Shown piece after piece: positions 16,583 through 25,966 of a DNA stretch of 64,000 nucleotides. This DNA is from Thalassospira marina. GTDB lineage: Bacteria; Pseudomonadota; Alphaproteobacteria; Rhodospirillales; Thalassospiraceae. The position numbers were made by a program, and so were the translations under genes. The DNA is taken from positions 1,748,001-1,812,000 of the forward strand of contig NZ_CP024199.1 in the NCBI RefSeq assembly GCF_002844375.1, written 5' to 3'. The notes below the pieces were generated by a model. The model made no database searches, was not told the DNA's origin, and saw only the letters and a list, made by a program, of their open reading frames with translations. Numbering within the stretch: the first letter of the stretch is position 1; each line of letters starts with the position of its first letter.

Positions 16583-18043
16583 GTGGGCAATATCAGCCAT
16601 CTTGAACCAACTGCAATTTGGGCAAATTTTCAGAAGTTATGTGACATCCCCCGGCCTTCGACCAAGGAAGAGGCCGTGTTGCAGATGATCGAAAAACTGG
16701 CCGATGACCATGGCTGCAGCCATTACCGCGACAGCGGCAGCAACCTGGTGGTAAATGTGCCGGCAACAGCAGGCTATGAAGACCGCAAGATTACGGTTTT
16801 GCAGTCCCATGTTGATATGGTGACCCAGGCCAATAGCGGTTCGACCCACAATTTCGATACCGACCCGATCAGCGCCTATGTCGATGGCGAATGGGTGACG
16901 GCGGATAACACCACCCTTGGTGCGGATAACGGCATTGGTGCTGCGGCGATGCTGGGCGTCATGTGTGACAAATCAGTCGAGCATGGCCCGCTGGAACTGC
17001 TGTTTACGGTTGATGAAGAACGCGGCCTGACCGGTGCAATGAACCTGGAGCCGGGCCGCCTGCAGGGCGAAATCCTGCTGAACCTTGATACCGAAGACGA
17101 ATATGAACTTTATGTCGGCTGTGCAGGCGGTGGTGACCTGGTCGCGCGCTGGCAGTATCAGGCCGATGCGGTTTCGGGCGATATGGCAGCCCGCAAAATT
17201 GCCCTGACCGGCCTTAAGGGCGGTCATTCGGGCATTGATATTATTTTGGGCCTTGGTAACGCCAATAAGCTGATGGCGCGTTTCCTGCGCCCGCTTCTGC
17301 GCGACCTCGATGCCCGTATCGTCACCATTCAGGCCGGGACGGCCCGCAATGCCATCCCGCGTGAATCCTTTGCGACCATCGTGTTGCCTGCGGCCAATAT
17401 TGCGGCATTTGACGGCGCATTGACTGCCTTTCGCGATGCAATTATTGGCGAATATGCCGATCTGGAACCGAACTTTGCCATTGCCGCAAGCGAAACCGAC
17501 ATGCCGGCAACGGCGATGGGCCCGGCAGACAGCATTACCTTCAATAATGCCATTCTGGGTGCCCCCAATGGTGTTCAGGCCATGAGCACCAGCGTCCCCG
17601 GTGTTGTTGAAACATCGATCAATCTGGCGATTGTCTCGGTGGCAGATGGCCTTGCGAAGGTTACGCTTTCGGCACGCAGCTCTATTTCCAGTGCGCGCGA
17701 TGCAACCCGAGACGTTGCAACGGCAGTATTTGAAAATATTGGTGCGACCGTTGCCTGGGGCGATGCCTATCCGGGTTGGAAGCCTAATATGGATAGCGAA
17801 GTTCTGGAAATGATGCAGGCCGTACATCGTGACCTGTTTGGCCGCGATGCTGAAGTAAAGGTCATCCATGCCGGGTTGGAATGCGGTGTGCTGGGGTCGA
17901 AATATCCAAACTGGGATATGATCTCGTTCGGGCCGACCATCAAACGCGCACACAGCCCGGATGAATGCGCCCATATCCCGGCTGTCGCCCGTTTCTGGGA
18001 TTACCTGCAGGCCGCATTGAAGGCCATTCCAAAAGCTGCCTGA
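16583..18043 (+). CDS. pepD: Aminoacyl-histidine dipeptidase (PepD)
   Basis: The 486-residue M20-family metallopeptidase cleaves dipeptides such as carnosine and other Xaa-His or unspecific dipeptides in the cytoplasm. Zinc-binding positions are visible: H76 and D78 in QSHVDMV, D115 in TLGADNGIGA, E145/E146 in VDEERGLTG, D169 in NLDTEDE, and a late His in a segment near VIHAGLECG. The length equals Escherichia coli PepD (485). GTG 16583 follows GGAG at 8 bases; a longer frame starting at 16430 begins inside a terminator and is rejected. Confidence 0.92.
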   Translation: MGNISHLEPTAIWANFQKLCDIPRPSTKEEAVLQMIEKLADDHGCSHYRDSGSNLVVNVPATAGYEDRKITVLQSHVDMVTQANSGSTHNFDTDPISAYVDGEWVTADNTTLGADNGIGAAAMLGVMCDKSVEHGPLELLFTVDEERGLTGAMNLEPGRLQGEILLNLDTEDEYELYVGCAGGGDLVARWQYQADAVSGDMAARKIALTGLKGGHSGIDIILGLGNANKLMARFLRPLLRDLDARIVTIQAGTARNAIPRESFATIVLPAANIAAFDGALTAFRDAIIGEYADLEPNFAIAASETDMPATAMGPADSITFNNAILGAPNGVQAMSTSVPGVVETSINLAIVSVADGLAKVTLSARSSISSARDATRDVATAVFENIGATVAWGDAYPGWKPNMDSEVLEMMQAVHRDLFGRDAEVKVIHAGLECGVLGSKYPNWDMISFGPTIKRAHSPDECAHIPAVARFWDYLQAALKAIPKAA

Positions 18044-18055
18044 TGACCAAAATAC

Positions 18056-18082
18056 AAAGTGCCGGTCTTGAACCGGCACTTT
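18056..18082. terminator. Bidirectional terminator between pepD and the J-domain gene
   Basis: AAAGTGCCGGT pairs exactly with ACCGGCACTTT around CTTGA. T-rich sequence follows on both strands. Confidence 0.85.
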
Positions 18083-18112
18083 AATGCTTTTGAATGCGGC
18101 TGGCCGTGATGG

Positions 18113-19513
18113 TCAGTCGCATTTGTTTTGTTTGCACCATTCATCGCGTGCGGTGCCGCCATCACCCGGGACCAGGGCATCGGCATTGACATAGCCATCT
18201 TCGCCCAGTTCGGTTTCAACGCGGATCCAGAAATTTTCGTTTTCGCCGCGCAAAAATACGGTTTCAAACCGCGACAGCTGCCGCATGACCGGGAAACTGA
18301 TTCCCGCACCTGTCCGCAAATTCAAGAATTGCTGATCAACATAATAGGGGTCGCCCTTGGGGGTGATCATGTCTTCGATTTTGTCGCGAACTTTGGCAAC
18401 GCTGTTTTCAACCTGCATCGGGAAATCGACGGTGAAATAGGTATGCGCGGGGCCAAAGGCCAACAGCAGGCAGAAAATCACGATGAAAACCGGGCTTAGA
18501 TGCATCAGGGCATCCAGCATTGCGACATGTTTCCATTCATCGCGTACCCGGCGGGCAGGCTCGCCGGTATCCAGACGGCGCATATTCGCACGGATCTGTT
18601 CGGCAAGGGCGGAACGGTTATTGCCAATAAAATCGGACGCCTGCAGCAAAACAGCACGTGCCAGTTGCTTGTTGCCGCTGCGTTCAAAGGCATTGGCCTG
18701 GTTAAACAGCAATTGAGCATTGGCTTCGGGCGGGAAAACCCCGCCGCGCATGTTCGATATGATCGCCCGCCAGGCCGGGATAAAGCTGCGCCAGCCCCAA
18801 AACCCGCTTAGCCAGGTGCGCAGGCTGGCACGCAACGCCATGCGACGTGCGCCCTTGGGCGATAAAACAGCACTGACCGTATCGCGGCGAATGGAATTTA
18901 AAAAGCCACGCACCACGGTAAATTCAATATGCCGTGGCTGGGCCGATATCACATCGGTAATTGCACACCGGGCATAGCCACTGGTGTCGGCATTGCGGTT
19001 AGCCGATTTATGATGCCGTCTTGCGCCGGGGTTAACCTTCGGGTCGCGGTGGCCGGTTTTTTCCTGATGCTGCTGATAGGCGGAGCTGGCCTGCGCATAG
19101 CGTTCTTCGCGGCTTTGTGGCCGCTGTTTGCGCCCGCTACCGGCAAAGCCCTGCCGGTTGGCCTGTGCGCTGCCGCTGCCATTCGTGCCAGTTGATCCCG
19201 CAGTACCCGCATTTCCTGCACCGCCAGCGCGGTTTGCCTGACCTTGCGTGCCTGTTGCGCCTTTGGCCGCACCTGCGCCTGTAGCACCGGCGGCATTCTG
19301 GCCGTTGCGCGCGGTGGGGCGTTTGCGAATCCCCGCCAGGATCTCATAGGCCTCGGTCACGTCCTTGAACCGCTCTTCCGCATCCGGGTCGGAATTGCGG
19401 TCGGGATGATATTCAAATGCCAGTTTTCGATAGGCCAGCTTGATTTCTTTTTCGCTGGCCCCCGGCTTGATCCCAAGCTGGCGATAATAAATGGATAGGG
19501 GGTCGTGACTCAT
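18113..19513 (-). CDS. Membrane-anchored J-domain protein with SH3-like tail
   Basis: The 466-residue protein starts with a J domain (about 5-70: [32 protein letters not shown], with the HPD signature needed to stimulate DnaK). A Gly/Ala/Asn/Gln-rich linker follows (about 75-150), then a helical region with TPR-like character around residues 240-320, one membrane segment (about 338-360: [17 protein letters not shown]), and a C-terminal SH3b-like domain (about 385-450: [17 protein letters not shown]...[11 protein letters not shown]). The predicted topology puts the J domain in the cytoplasm and the SH3b fold in the periplasm. DnaJ and CbpA lack this layout. The start is MSHDPLS at 19513. Confidence 0.85.
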   Translation of the reverse strand: MSHDPLSIYYRQLGIKPGASEKEIKLAYRKLAFEYHPDRNSDPDAEERFKDVTEAYEILAGIRKRPTARNGQNAAGATGAGAAKGATGTQGQANRAGGAGNAGTAGSTGTNGSGSAQANRQGFAGSGRKQRPQSREERYAQASSAYQQHQEKTGHRDPKVNPGARRHHKSANRNADTSGYARCAITDVISAQPRHIEFTVVRGFLNSIRRDTVSAVLSPKGARRMALRASLRTWLSGFWGWRSFIPAWRAIISNMRGGVFPPEANAQLLFNQANAFERSGNKQLARAVLLQASDFIGNNRSALAEQIRANMRRLDTGEPARRVRDEWKHVAMLDALMHLSPVFIVIFCLLLAFGPAHTYFTVDFPMQVENSVAKVRDKIEDMITPKGDPYYVDQQFLNLRTGAGISFPVMRQLSRFETVFLRGENENFWIRVETELGEDGYVNADALVPGDGGTARDEWCKQNKCD

Positions 19514-19897
19514 GCGGTTTTTATTGTCTCTTGGATCGGTCAGGCCAGCGGAATATCCCGCAAAAATGTGCCGCACAGGCGGTGCTGCCGTGGCTGGCTG
19601 CCTTATTGTGAAATATTAGGGCGGTTGGCGCTACAATTGTTTGTGTTTTGACCGCATTGCAAAAATATCGCGCGCGATGCCCCGGGGGAGGGCAGGGTGT
19701 GGGCGGAGGGCGTACAGGGGCCCGCAGCGCACCTGAAATGCCAAAGTGGGCAGGGGGCGTGATAAAATACATATCGCGGCAGGATCGCACGATACCTATA
19801 TATAAGGGCAGGCTGTTTCACCCTTTACCTCGCCCCGGCGATCATTGATGATAGGCAGGGCTGTGATCAAACTGGTTAACGCATACGGGCGGTTTAT
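19514..19897. other. Intergenic stretch between two divergent genes
   Basis: This 384-base gap separates the J-domain gene and the methyltransferase gene. It has a G-rich patch at about 19680-19730 and an AT-rich TATATATAAG at about 19797-19806 upstream of the methyltransferase gene. No further gene was supported. Confidence 0.5.
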
Positions 19898-20938
19898 TTG
19901 AAGTTGAAGTTCTGGCAACGCAAGTCAGCGGAAGCCAACCCCTATATGGATGATAATATGTCGCTTGATGGCACGATGGCCGCAGAGGCGATACGTGTGC
20001 CATTTCGCAAACGGTTGCGTGCCCGCTGGGAGGGATATAACGACCCGGCGGAATACTATCTGTTTGAGCAGCAGTTAAATGATTATCGCCGCTGGCTGCA
20101 GCGGATGCTGGTGCTGGCCAATCGCCCGGCCGAGGAAGAAGCAGGCGAGCTTGACCTTGATGATGAAGTCGGTCGCTGGCCACCCGAACGTCTTAAGCTG
20201 TATGGCAAGCTGTTTGACCGCGGCATCATGAAACCGGGCGGGCATGAATATGCGCTGGAGCTGGCAAAGCCGCTTGCGCTTGACGAAACCATGAGCTGCA
20301 TTGAAATCGGTGCGCGCATTGGCGGAACGGCCCGCGTGCTGGCTGATAAATTTGGCGTGTGGGTCACCGCCCTGGAGCAGGATGGCGAACTGGCCCTGCT
20401 GGGGATGGAGCGATCGGTCGCCGCCGGGGCACAGAAAAAAGTCCCGGTTCAGCAATATGACCCCCTGGCACCCGAGTTTCGCAAAAAATACTTCAACGTC
20501 GTTTATTCCTTTGGCGAGCTTTTCACCGTCAACAAGAAGGACGCCTTTCTGTTGAAGCTGACCGAATCGCTGCGTGAACAGGGCCAGTTGCTGATTACCG
20601 ACTATGTTGTGACGGGAAAAGCCAACGAATCCTCGGAAAACTACCGCCGCTGGATGGCGAATGAGGATGAAAAACCCCATCCCTGGACCGCTGATCGCTA
20701 TAAAGAGATTCTCGGCAAGCTGCGATTTGACATCCGAATTGCCAAAGATGAGACCGAATTACACGTTCATCAGATCAAAACAGCGTGGATGACCCTGGTA
20801 AATGAGCTGCAAACGAGCGGTTTGGATCCCGATTTCATCGCTTTTCTCGAAGATGACATGGAAATGTGGATGAGCCGGGTAAAAATGCTTGAAAATGGTG
20901 AACTGGCCTATTATCGGTTCTACGCAACGCACGACTAA
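19898..20938 (+). CDS. SAM-dependent methyltransferase-like protein
   Basis: The 346-residue protein has a class I methyltransferase-like core at about residues 130-260: CIEIGARIGGTARVLADKFGVWVTALEQDGELALLG resembles motifs I and II, YFNVVYSFGELFTV motif IV, and LREQGQLLITDYVV motif V/VI. The glycine motif is imperfect (EIGARIGGT). The N-terminal 120 residues are helical and charged, unlike known families I could name. Substrate is unknown. The start is TTG 19898 after GGGCGG; ATG at 19946 would remove 16 residues. Confidence 0.72.
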   Translation: MKLKFWQRKSAEANPYMDDNMSLDGTMAAEAIRVPFRKRLRARWEGYNDPAEYYLFEQQLNDYRRWLQRMLVLANRPAEEEAGELDLDDEVGRWPPERLKLYGKLFDRGIMKPGGHEYALELAKPLALDETMSCIEIGARIGGTARVLADKFGVWVTALEQDGELALLGMERSVAAGAQKKVPVQQYDPLAPEFRKKYFNVVYSFGELFTVNKKDAFLLKLTESLREQGQLLITDYVVTGKANESSENYRRWMANEDEKPHPWTADRYKEILGKLRFDIRIAKDETELHVHQIKTAWMTLVNELQTSGLDPDFIAFLEDDMEMWMSRVKMLENGELAYYRFYATHD

Positions 20939-20992
20939 CGCATTGACACCGCCTGGTTAACATTAAAGGGCAAAATTATTGCGTTTTAAGTG

Positions 20993-21021
20993 TTGACAGG
21001 GACTGGGGTGCCTTCTATTTT
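20993..21021 (+). promoter_or_regulatory. Sigma-70 promoter of rpmJ
   Basis: TTGACA (20993-20998) and TATTTT (21016-21021) are 17 bases apart, 42 bases before the rpmJ ATG. It fits a strong housekeeping promoter. Confidence 0.8.
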
Positions 21022-21062
21022 CCCGGCTCCCAATAGGGCCAAAGTTTCTAAGGTTTACTGTT

Positions 21063-21188
21063 ATGAAGATCCGGAACTCGTTGAAATCCGCGAAGCTGCG
21101 GGAAAAAGGCTGCCGTATCGTGCGCCGCCGTGGCCGCGTATATGTCATTAATAAAAAGAACCCCCGTTTTAAGGCACGTCAGGGTTAA
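21063..21188 (+). CDS. rpmJ: Ribosomal protein bL36, C-minus type
   Basis: The 41-residue ribosomal protein L36 of the large subunit starts [17 protein letters not shown] and ends NPRFKARQG. It is 3-4 residues longer than the zinc-binding 37-38 residue form and has one cysteine only, so it is the zinc-independent (C-minus, YkgO-type) version common in alphaproteobacteria. Promoter and terminator are both clear, so it is a single-gene unit. Too short for usual length cutoffs; found by inspection. Confidence 0.95.
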   Translation: MKIRNSLKSAKLREKGCRIVRRRGRVYVINKKNPRFKARQG

Positions 21189-21537
21189 TCCCCTTTCGGA
21201 CCTGAAACCAGGTTTTACAAAACGCCACTATCTTTGTGATGGTGGCGTTTTGTGTTTTGGCCATTTGGCCCTGTGACCATCCCGTTTGATGTGCCTGTTA
21301 GGTGATCAGCAGGCGAAGGAACTGCTGTGTCTGTGTCAGGTTTTCTGTCTGGCTGAATGGGCTGGCGGGAAGGCGCCTGGATGGAGCTGCTTGTGGGATG
21401 CTCTATAGCCCACATGCTGATCAACGGTTGGTCGTTAAGTACCAAAGACAAAGACCTGCAATAAATATCACCCCGCAAAGTGCTATATGCCGTCAGCTGT
21501 CACGGGCACCGTGATTCGCATTTCGGGTGTTTTCCAG
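21189..21537. other. Intergenic stretch after rpmJ
   Basis: Apart from the rpmJ terminator, nothing was recognised in these 349 bases up to the end of the cyclase gene on the other strand. Confidence 0.5.
21219..21256 (+). terminator. Rho-independent terminator of rpmJ
   Basis: AAAACGCCAC (21219-21228) pairs exactly with GTGGCGTTTT (21242-21251), followed by GTGTTTT. Confidence 0.88.
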
Positions 21538-23385
21538 TCAGATTTCGTTTTTCGGGACCGTATAAACAGCGGTGGACTGGCTGCGGCCGCGCAGCAGGAT
21601 GTCCCCGGCGACAATCACGCGGGCCGGATCGGCAAGCTGGTTGCGTGTGCTGTCGGCCAGCAGGATTTCCGTGCCAAGCCGTTTGTTCTCGGCCTCCAGC
21701 CGTGATGCGCTGTTAACCGCATCACCATGCACGGTAAAAGACAGCCGGTCGGTAGCACCGACATTACCCGCAACCATGCGCCCGGTATTGATCCCACAGC
21801 GACAATTTATTTTTTGCCCGTCAAACAACCGGTTTTTAACCGCCTTCTGAATGTTGATTGCGGTATCAAGGGCCGCGTCGGCATGCTGGTTCAGATCATC
21901 AAAGGCATTATACACCGCAAGAACCGCATCGCCCTGAAACTGGGTGATGATGCCGCCATGTTCCTCGATAATATCGGTCACGGTATCGAAATAGGCATTT
22001 AGCATGGCAACGATGCGGGCCGGGTCAAGCTGTTCGCACATGCTGGTAAAGCCGACAATATCGACAAACAGAACTGTCGCATCGCGCTGCTGGGGCGGCA
22101 GCACGCCAGAATCGGTGCCGGACGCCAGCAATTCCCGCGCAATCGAGGGCGGCAGGAATTTACCAAACAGGCTGGTAATGCGTTCGCGGTCCCGCAGGGC
22201 GACAATCATATGGTTAAAGGAACGCGCGGCATCGTCATATTCGCGAATGCGGCTGCCTGGCAGCGTTGGTGTCATATCAAGATGGCCGGCTTCAAGGCTT
22301 CGGGCTGCGGCGGCAAAACGGCGGATGGGCCGGGTAAAATGCCGGGAGACAAAAATAGCCAGCACGATCGAAAGCAGCAGGACAATACCACCGAGAATCG
22401 ATGTCAGCACCAGACGGTCGAATTCGGCGTCAAACAGGCTTTCTTCAAAATGAATGCCAAGTATAAGCGGCGAAAATGGCGTGTTATCCAGCTGCCGGGT
22501 CACGATCATTGAATAATGACCATTCAGGCTTAGCCCGGCGATCTGCACATTGCTTGTAGTTGTACCCTTGTTATAGGCCGGATAGTTCAGCTTGTCGGAC
22601 TGGCCCAGATTGGCCAGCACAGGGTCGCCAATATCGACGGTGCGGGGCAGGGGAATGGGGCTTCGCTGAATTCGGTTGGCATCTTGTTCCAGTGTGGTGG
22701 CAACATGATCACCCCAGCTTTGCAGCATCGGATGGGCCAGAACCCGGTTCCCGGCAATGATGATGAAGGGCACGCCGGGCGAATCCTCGCGTCCGCGCAC
22801 CAGGCTGTGCGACAGGTTTGACAGCGACAGATACTGAACAAAAACTCCCAGATAATGCCCGTCGCGAAACAGCGGCACCCAGTCGACAATTACCGGCTGG
22901 TTAAAAAACGGGTCCCAGCGGGGAAAGCTGGTGCGATTGTTGGTTGGCCCGCGCAATTGCGAAATTTCGGAAATCAGCATGTCGTCAGGTGCCAGGGTAT
23001 GGCGAATTTCCGACATATCGGCCGGGTTGTAACCCACAAATTCGCGTTCGCCATTGATCAGGCCATAGGCCATCACATCCATTTCATCGGCGGCAAGGGC
23101 GCGCATGGTATTGTCCCAGCCCAGATCAAAATCGGGGTCAAGGCGGCCTTGCGTTACCTGTGATGCTACCCAGTTGGCGCGTGCGCCAACATTGTCCATG
23201 CGCTCGCCCATGGCACGCTGCAGCGACACCAGTTCGTTATCGGCGACCAGCACCCACAGATTGCGGGTGTTTTCGTACGCTGCGCCAAGGCCCAGATACA
23301 GGGCAACGCCAACCCCGCCAATACTGGTTGCGAGAAAACCCGCCAGCAGGACGGTCAGAACAGAATAGCGCCGTTTGATTTTCAC
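21538..23385 (-). CDS. Class III adenylate/guanylate cyclase, two-TM sensor with HAMP
   Basis: The 615-residue inner-membrane protein has an N-terminal membrane segment (about 8-32), a periplasmic domain of about 300 residues resembling a Cache-type sensor, a second membrane segment (about 343-365), a HAMP domain (about 368-420) and a class III cyclase domain (about 435-600). Metal-binding Asp residues are seen in FVDIVGFTSM and GDAVLAVY, and the catalytic Asn/Arg pair in VNSASRLE. The residue that is Lys in typical adenylate cyclases, three before the GD of the second motif, is Gln here (ITQFQGDAV), so ATP versus GTP preference cannot be assigned. It is monocistronic, downstream of the Lrp gene. 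Confidence 0.88.
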   Translation of the reverse strand: MKIKRRYSVLTVLLAGFLATSIGGVGVALYLGLGAAYENTRNLWVLVADNELVSLQRAMGERMDNVGARANWVASQVTQGRLDPDFDLGWDNTMRALAADEMDVMAYGLINGEREFVGYNPADMSEIRHTLAPDDMLISEISQLRGPTNNRTSFPRWDPFFNQPVIVDWVPLFRDGHYLGVFVQYLSLSNLSHSLVRGREDSPGVPFIIIAGNRVLAHPMLQSWGDHVATTLEQDANRIQRSPIPLPRTVDIGDPVLANLGQSDKLNYPAYNKGTTTSNVQIAGLSLNGHYSMIVTRQLDNTPFSPLILGIHFEESLFDAEFDRLVLTSILGGIVLLLSIVLAIFVSRHFTRPIRRFAAAARSLEAGHLDMTPTLPGSRIREYDDAARSFNHMIVALRDRERITSLFGKFLPPSIARELLASGTDSGVLPPQQRDATVLFVDIVGFTSMCEQLDPARIVAMLNAYFDTVTDIIEEHGGIITQFQGDAVLAVYNAFDDLNQHADAALDTAINIQKAVKNRLFDGQKINCRCGINTGRMVAGNVGATDRLSFTVHGDAVNSASRLEAENKRLGTEILLADSTRNQLADPARVIVAGDILLRGRSQSTAVYTVPKNEI

Positions 23386-23461
23386 GTAACAATAGCCCTG
23401 GCATGGTCGGGAACGCGGGTCTGCAGTTTGGATGCGGATTTATTCTAAAGCGTTTGGAGGC

Positions 23462-23920
23462 CTAAGAAAATGCCTGAGGGGACTGGCGCCGATCAAACTT
23501 GGTTGAAAGGATGATCGAACTTGATGTGCGTTTGATCCCGGCAAGCGTGCCGATACGGTCCAAAAGCTGGTCAAGTTCCTCTGGTGTGTCGGCGCATATC
23601 TCGGCGATCAGGTCAAATTCGCCTGAAATGGCAAGGCAGCGGATGCAGCCGGTTATTTTTTGCAATGCCGCCACCACCCCCGCCGATTTTTGCGGTTCCA
23701 CCTGGATCATGACTTCGGCCAGAAGGCGCGGGCGGGCTTCTTCGCCCAATATTACCGAATAGCCCCGGATCACCTGGGATTTTTGCAGGCGTTCAAGGCG
23801 TTCCTGAACGGCACTGCGTGACAGGCCAACATCGCGTGCCAGCGCCGCAGTGGGCAGGCGGGCATCCTGCTGCAGGCGGGCGATCAGGCGGCGGTCGATT
23901 TCGTCCAATTGGCGTTTCAA
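23462..23920 (-). CDS. Lrp/AsnC-family transcriptional regulator
   Basis: The 152-residue protein has an N-terminal HTH (LIARLQQDARLPTAALARDVGLSRSAVQERLERLQ, about 10-45) and a C-terminal RAM (amino-acid binding) domain (about 70-145). It is divergent from a saccharopine dehydrogenase-family gene and probably regulates it in response to lysine or a related amino acid, as is common for such pairs; this is inferred from position. Confidence 0.9.
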   Translation of the reverse strand: MKRQLDEIDRRLIARLQQDARLPTAALARDVGLSRSAVQERLERLQKSQVIRGYSVILGEEARPRLLAEVMIQVEPQKSAGVVAALQKITGCIRCLAISGEFDLIAEICADTPEELDQLLDRIGTLAGIKRTSSSIILSTKFDRRQSPQAFS

Positions 23921-24011
23921 CGGAAATACCCATAAAAATGACGGTTAATTTTGACGTTTCCACAGTATTGCCGGGTTGTTTCCGGCAGTCCAGAGGCAGA
24001 GCATTTACAGA

Positions 24012-24025
24012 TTGAAATTATTCAA
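24012..24025. promoter_or_regulatory. Candidate Lrp operator in the divergent gap
   Basis: TTGAA-ATTA-TTCAA is a perfect inverted repeat midway between the Lrp gene and its divergent neighbour. Lrp-family sites are often AT-rich dyads of this size. Short, so tentative. Confidence 0.4.
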
Positions 24026-24080
24026 ACCCAACGATCCATGATCGCTGTATCAGGCGGCAAATTCCTATCGGGAGATGGCA

Positions 24081-25163
24081 ATGAAAAAAGTACTAGTTCT
24101 GGGTGCCGGTAAAATCGGACGTATCGTTTCGGTCATGTTGCATCAAAGCGGTGATTATTCGGTGACCCTGGCCGATTCCAATGGTCAGATGCTTGAAGTT
24201 TGCGCGCCCGATAATGCCGCAACGCTGGTCAAGGTTGATGTCACCGACGAAGCTGCCCTGCGCGAAGTTGCACGTGGCCATGATGCCATTCTTTCGACCT
24301 GTCCGTTCTATCTGAATGTCGCGATTGCCCGTGTCGCGCGCGATATTGGTGCATCCTATTTTGACGTGACCGAGGATGTTGAAACCACCCGCGCCATTCG
24401 CGAAATTTCCAAGGGTGCCGATGGGGCCTTTGTGCCGCAATGTGGTTTGGCGCCGGGCTTTATTTCCATTGCCGCGCATGACCTGTTTAAACGGTTTGAT
24501 AAAGTACGCAGCCTGCGCCTGCGGGTGGGTGCCCTGCCGCAAAACCCGACCAACCGCCTGAAATATAACCTGACCTGGTCAACCGATGGCCTGATCAACG
24601 AATATCTTAATCCCTGCGAGGCAATCCATAAGGGCAAGCGCATCGAAGTGCTGCCGCTTGAAGGATATGAACGCTTCACGATTGACGGCACCGAATATGA
24701 AGCCTTCAACACATCCGGCGGGGTGGGGGCGCTGTGTGACATGCTTGAAGGCAAACTTGATAGCCTGGATTACAAAACCGTGCGTTATCCCGGCCATCAG
24801 GAAATTCTGAAAATCCTGATCGAGGATCTGGCGCTGGGGCAGCGGCCTGAACTGATGAAGGATATTTTTGAAAAATCACTGCCGGTCACCAGCCAGGACG
24901 TGATCGTGATTTTCGCCGATGCCGTGGGCGAGCGCGATGGTTACCTGTGTGAAGAAAACTTCATTCGCAAGGTGCACGGCACCCGCATCGGCCCGCGGGA
25001 CTGGTCGGCCATTCAGGTTACCACGTCGGCTGGTCTGTGTGCGGTGATGGATATGGTTCTGACCGGCACCTTGCCGGGCAAAGGCTATATCCAGCAGGAA
25101 CAGGTCGCGCTAAGCGACTTTCTTGCCAACCGATTTGGCCGTTATTACGAGCATGAGGCCTAA
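24081..25163 (+). CDS. Saccharopine dehydrogenase-family NAD(P) oxidoreductase
   Basis: The 360-residue enzyme has an N-terminal Rossmann fold (KKVLVLGAGKIGRIV, GxGxxG at residues about 7-12) and a saccharopine dehydrogenase C-terminal domain. Candidate activities are L-lysine 6-dehydrogenase or a saccharopine or carboxynorspermidine dehydrogenase-like reaction. L-lysine 6-dehydrogenase of the Agrobacterium type is favoured because of the divergent Lrp regulator, but I cannot confirm it. ATG 24081 has GGGAG 6 bases upstream; ATG 24075 touches that site and is less likely. Confidence 0.82.
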   Translation: MKKVLVLGAGKIGRIVSVMLHQSGDYSVTLADSNGQMLEVCAPDNAATLVKVDVTDEAALREVARGHDAILSTCPFYLNVAIARVARDIGASYFDVTEDVETTRAIREISKGADGAFVPQCGLAPGFISIAAHDLFKRFDKVRSLRLRVGALPQNPTNRLKYNLTWSTDGLINEYLNPCEAIHKGKRIEVLPLEGYERFTIDGTEYEAFNTSGGVGALCDMLEGKLDSLDYKTVRYPGHQEILKILIEDLALGQRPELMKDIFEKSLPVTSQDVIVIFADAVGERDGYLCEENFIRKVHGTRIGPRDWSAIQVTTSAGLCAVMDMVLTGTLPGKGYIQQEQVALSDFLANRFGRYYEHEA

Positions 25164-25199
25164 GCTGGAGTCGCCTGTTTCGGGCTGAATGAGAATATG

Positions 25200-25237
25200 A
25201 AGGCGGGTCAGGGTAAACTGGTCCGCCTTCTTTTTTT
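25200..25237 (+). terminator. Rho-independent terminator of the dehydrogenase gene
   Basis: AAGGCGG (25200-25206) pairs with CCGCCTT (25223-25229), followed by CTTTTTTTG. Confidence 0.85.
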
Positions 25238-25294
25238 GACTTCAAAAACAGGTGGTTGGGTTGCGTGTCTAATACTTTTTTGAATTTGGTATTG

Positions 25295-25318
25295 ATTTGG
25301 AAATATTCATTTCCTAAA
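25295..25318 (+). promoter_or_regulatory. Candidate TetR operator 1, at the tetR promoter
   Basis: ATTTGGAAAT (25295-25304), a 4-base ATTC spacer and ATTTCCTAAA (25309-25318) make a 24-base dyad, 8 bases before the regulator's ATG. It matches operator 2 with the spacer reversed. Autoregulation is inferred. Confidence 0.75.
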
Positions 25319-25326
25319 TAAATGAC

Positions 25327-25953
25327 ATGACAAAAGCACATTCATCCCCCGTTTCGTCCCCGGTTGGCCAGCGCGGCCGCCCCCGCGAATTTGACCTTGA
25401 TGCCGCCCTTGATGGCGCGATTGGCGTTTTCACCCGCAAGGGGTTTCATGGTGTATCGGTTGCAGAACTGGCCGGTGCGATGAATGTATCGGCGGGCAGC
25501 CTCTATAAGGCTTTCCCCGATAAACACGCCATTTTTATCGCCGCCATTGACCGTTATATCAGCCTGCGTCAGGCCAATATTACCGCGCGCCTGACCAACG
25601 CACAGTCGGGCCATGCGGCGCTTGCCGCAATTTTAACGGCCTATGCCGAACTGGCATCGGGCGAGGGCGGAAAGCTGGGCTGCCTGGTGGTTGCCAGCAA
25701 TGTGGAACTGGGTAGCGATGATGCAGTTGTTGCCAACCGCATTGCGGCGCAGTTGGGCCGCTACCGGCAACGGTTCGCGGACCTTTTGAAACAGGGCCAG
25801 CAGGATGGCACTATTCGTGCCGATATTGACCCTGACGATATGGCATCGCTGCTTTTGTGTGTCACACAGGGCATGCGTGTGGTGGGGAAAACCGGGCAAA
25901 GCTTTGAAGCCATGCAAAGGACGGTTTCGCAAATGCTGCTGATCCTGGCGTAA
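25327..25953 (+). CDS. TetR-family transcriptional regulator
   Basis: The 208-residue protein starts with a polar tail, then an HTH (about 20-65: FTRKGFHGVSVAELAGAMNVSAGSLYKAFPDKHAIF) and a helical ligand-binding domain. It lies directly ahead of an alpha/beta hydrolase gene in the same direction. Matching 24-base palindromes lie at its own promoter and between the two genes, so it probably represses both itself and the hydrolase. The ligand is unknown, possibly a substrate of the hydrolase. Confidence 0.9.
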   Translation: MTKAHSSPVSSPVGQRGRPREFDLDAALDGAIGVFTRKGFHGVSVAELAGAMNVSAGSLYKAFPDKHAIFIAAIDRYISLRQANITARLTNAQSGHAALAAILTAYAELASGEGGKLGCLVVASNVELGSDDAVVANRIAAQLGRYRQRFADLLKQGQQDGTIRADIDPDDMASLLLCVTQGMRVVGKTGQSFEAMQRTVSQMLLILA

Positions 25954-25966
25954 ATTTTTTTGACCA

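Noticed and set aside
16973..18079. Minus-strand open frame of 368 residues opposite pepD
   Set aside because: Antisense shadow; composition is atypical for a protein and pepD carries all metal ligands.
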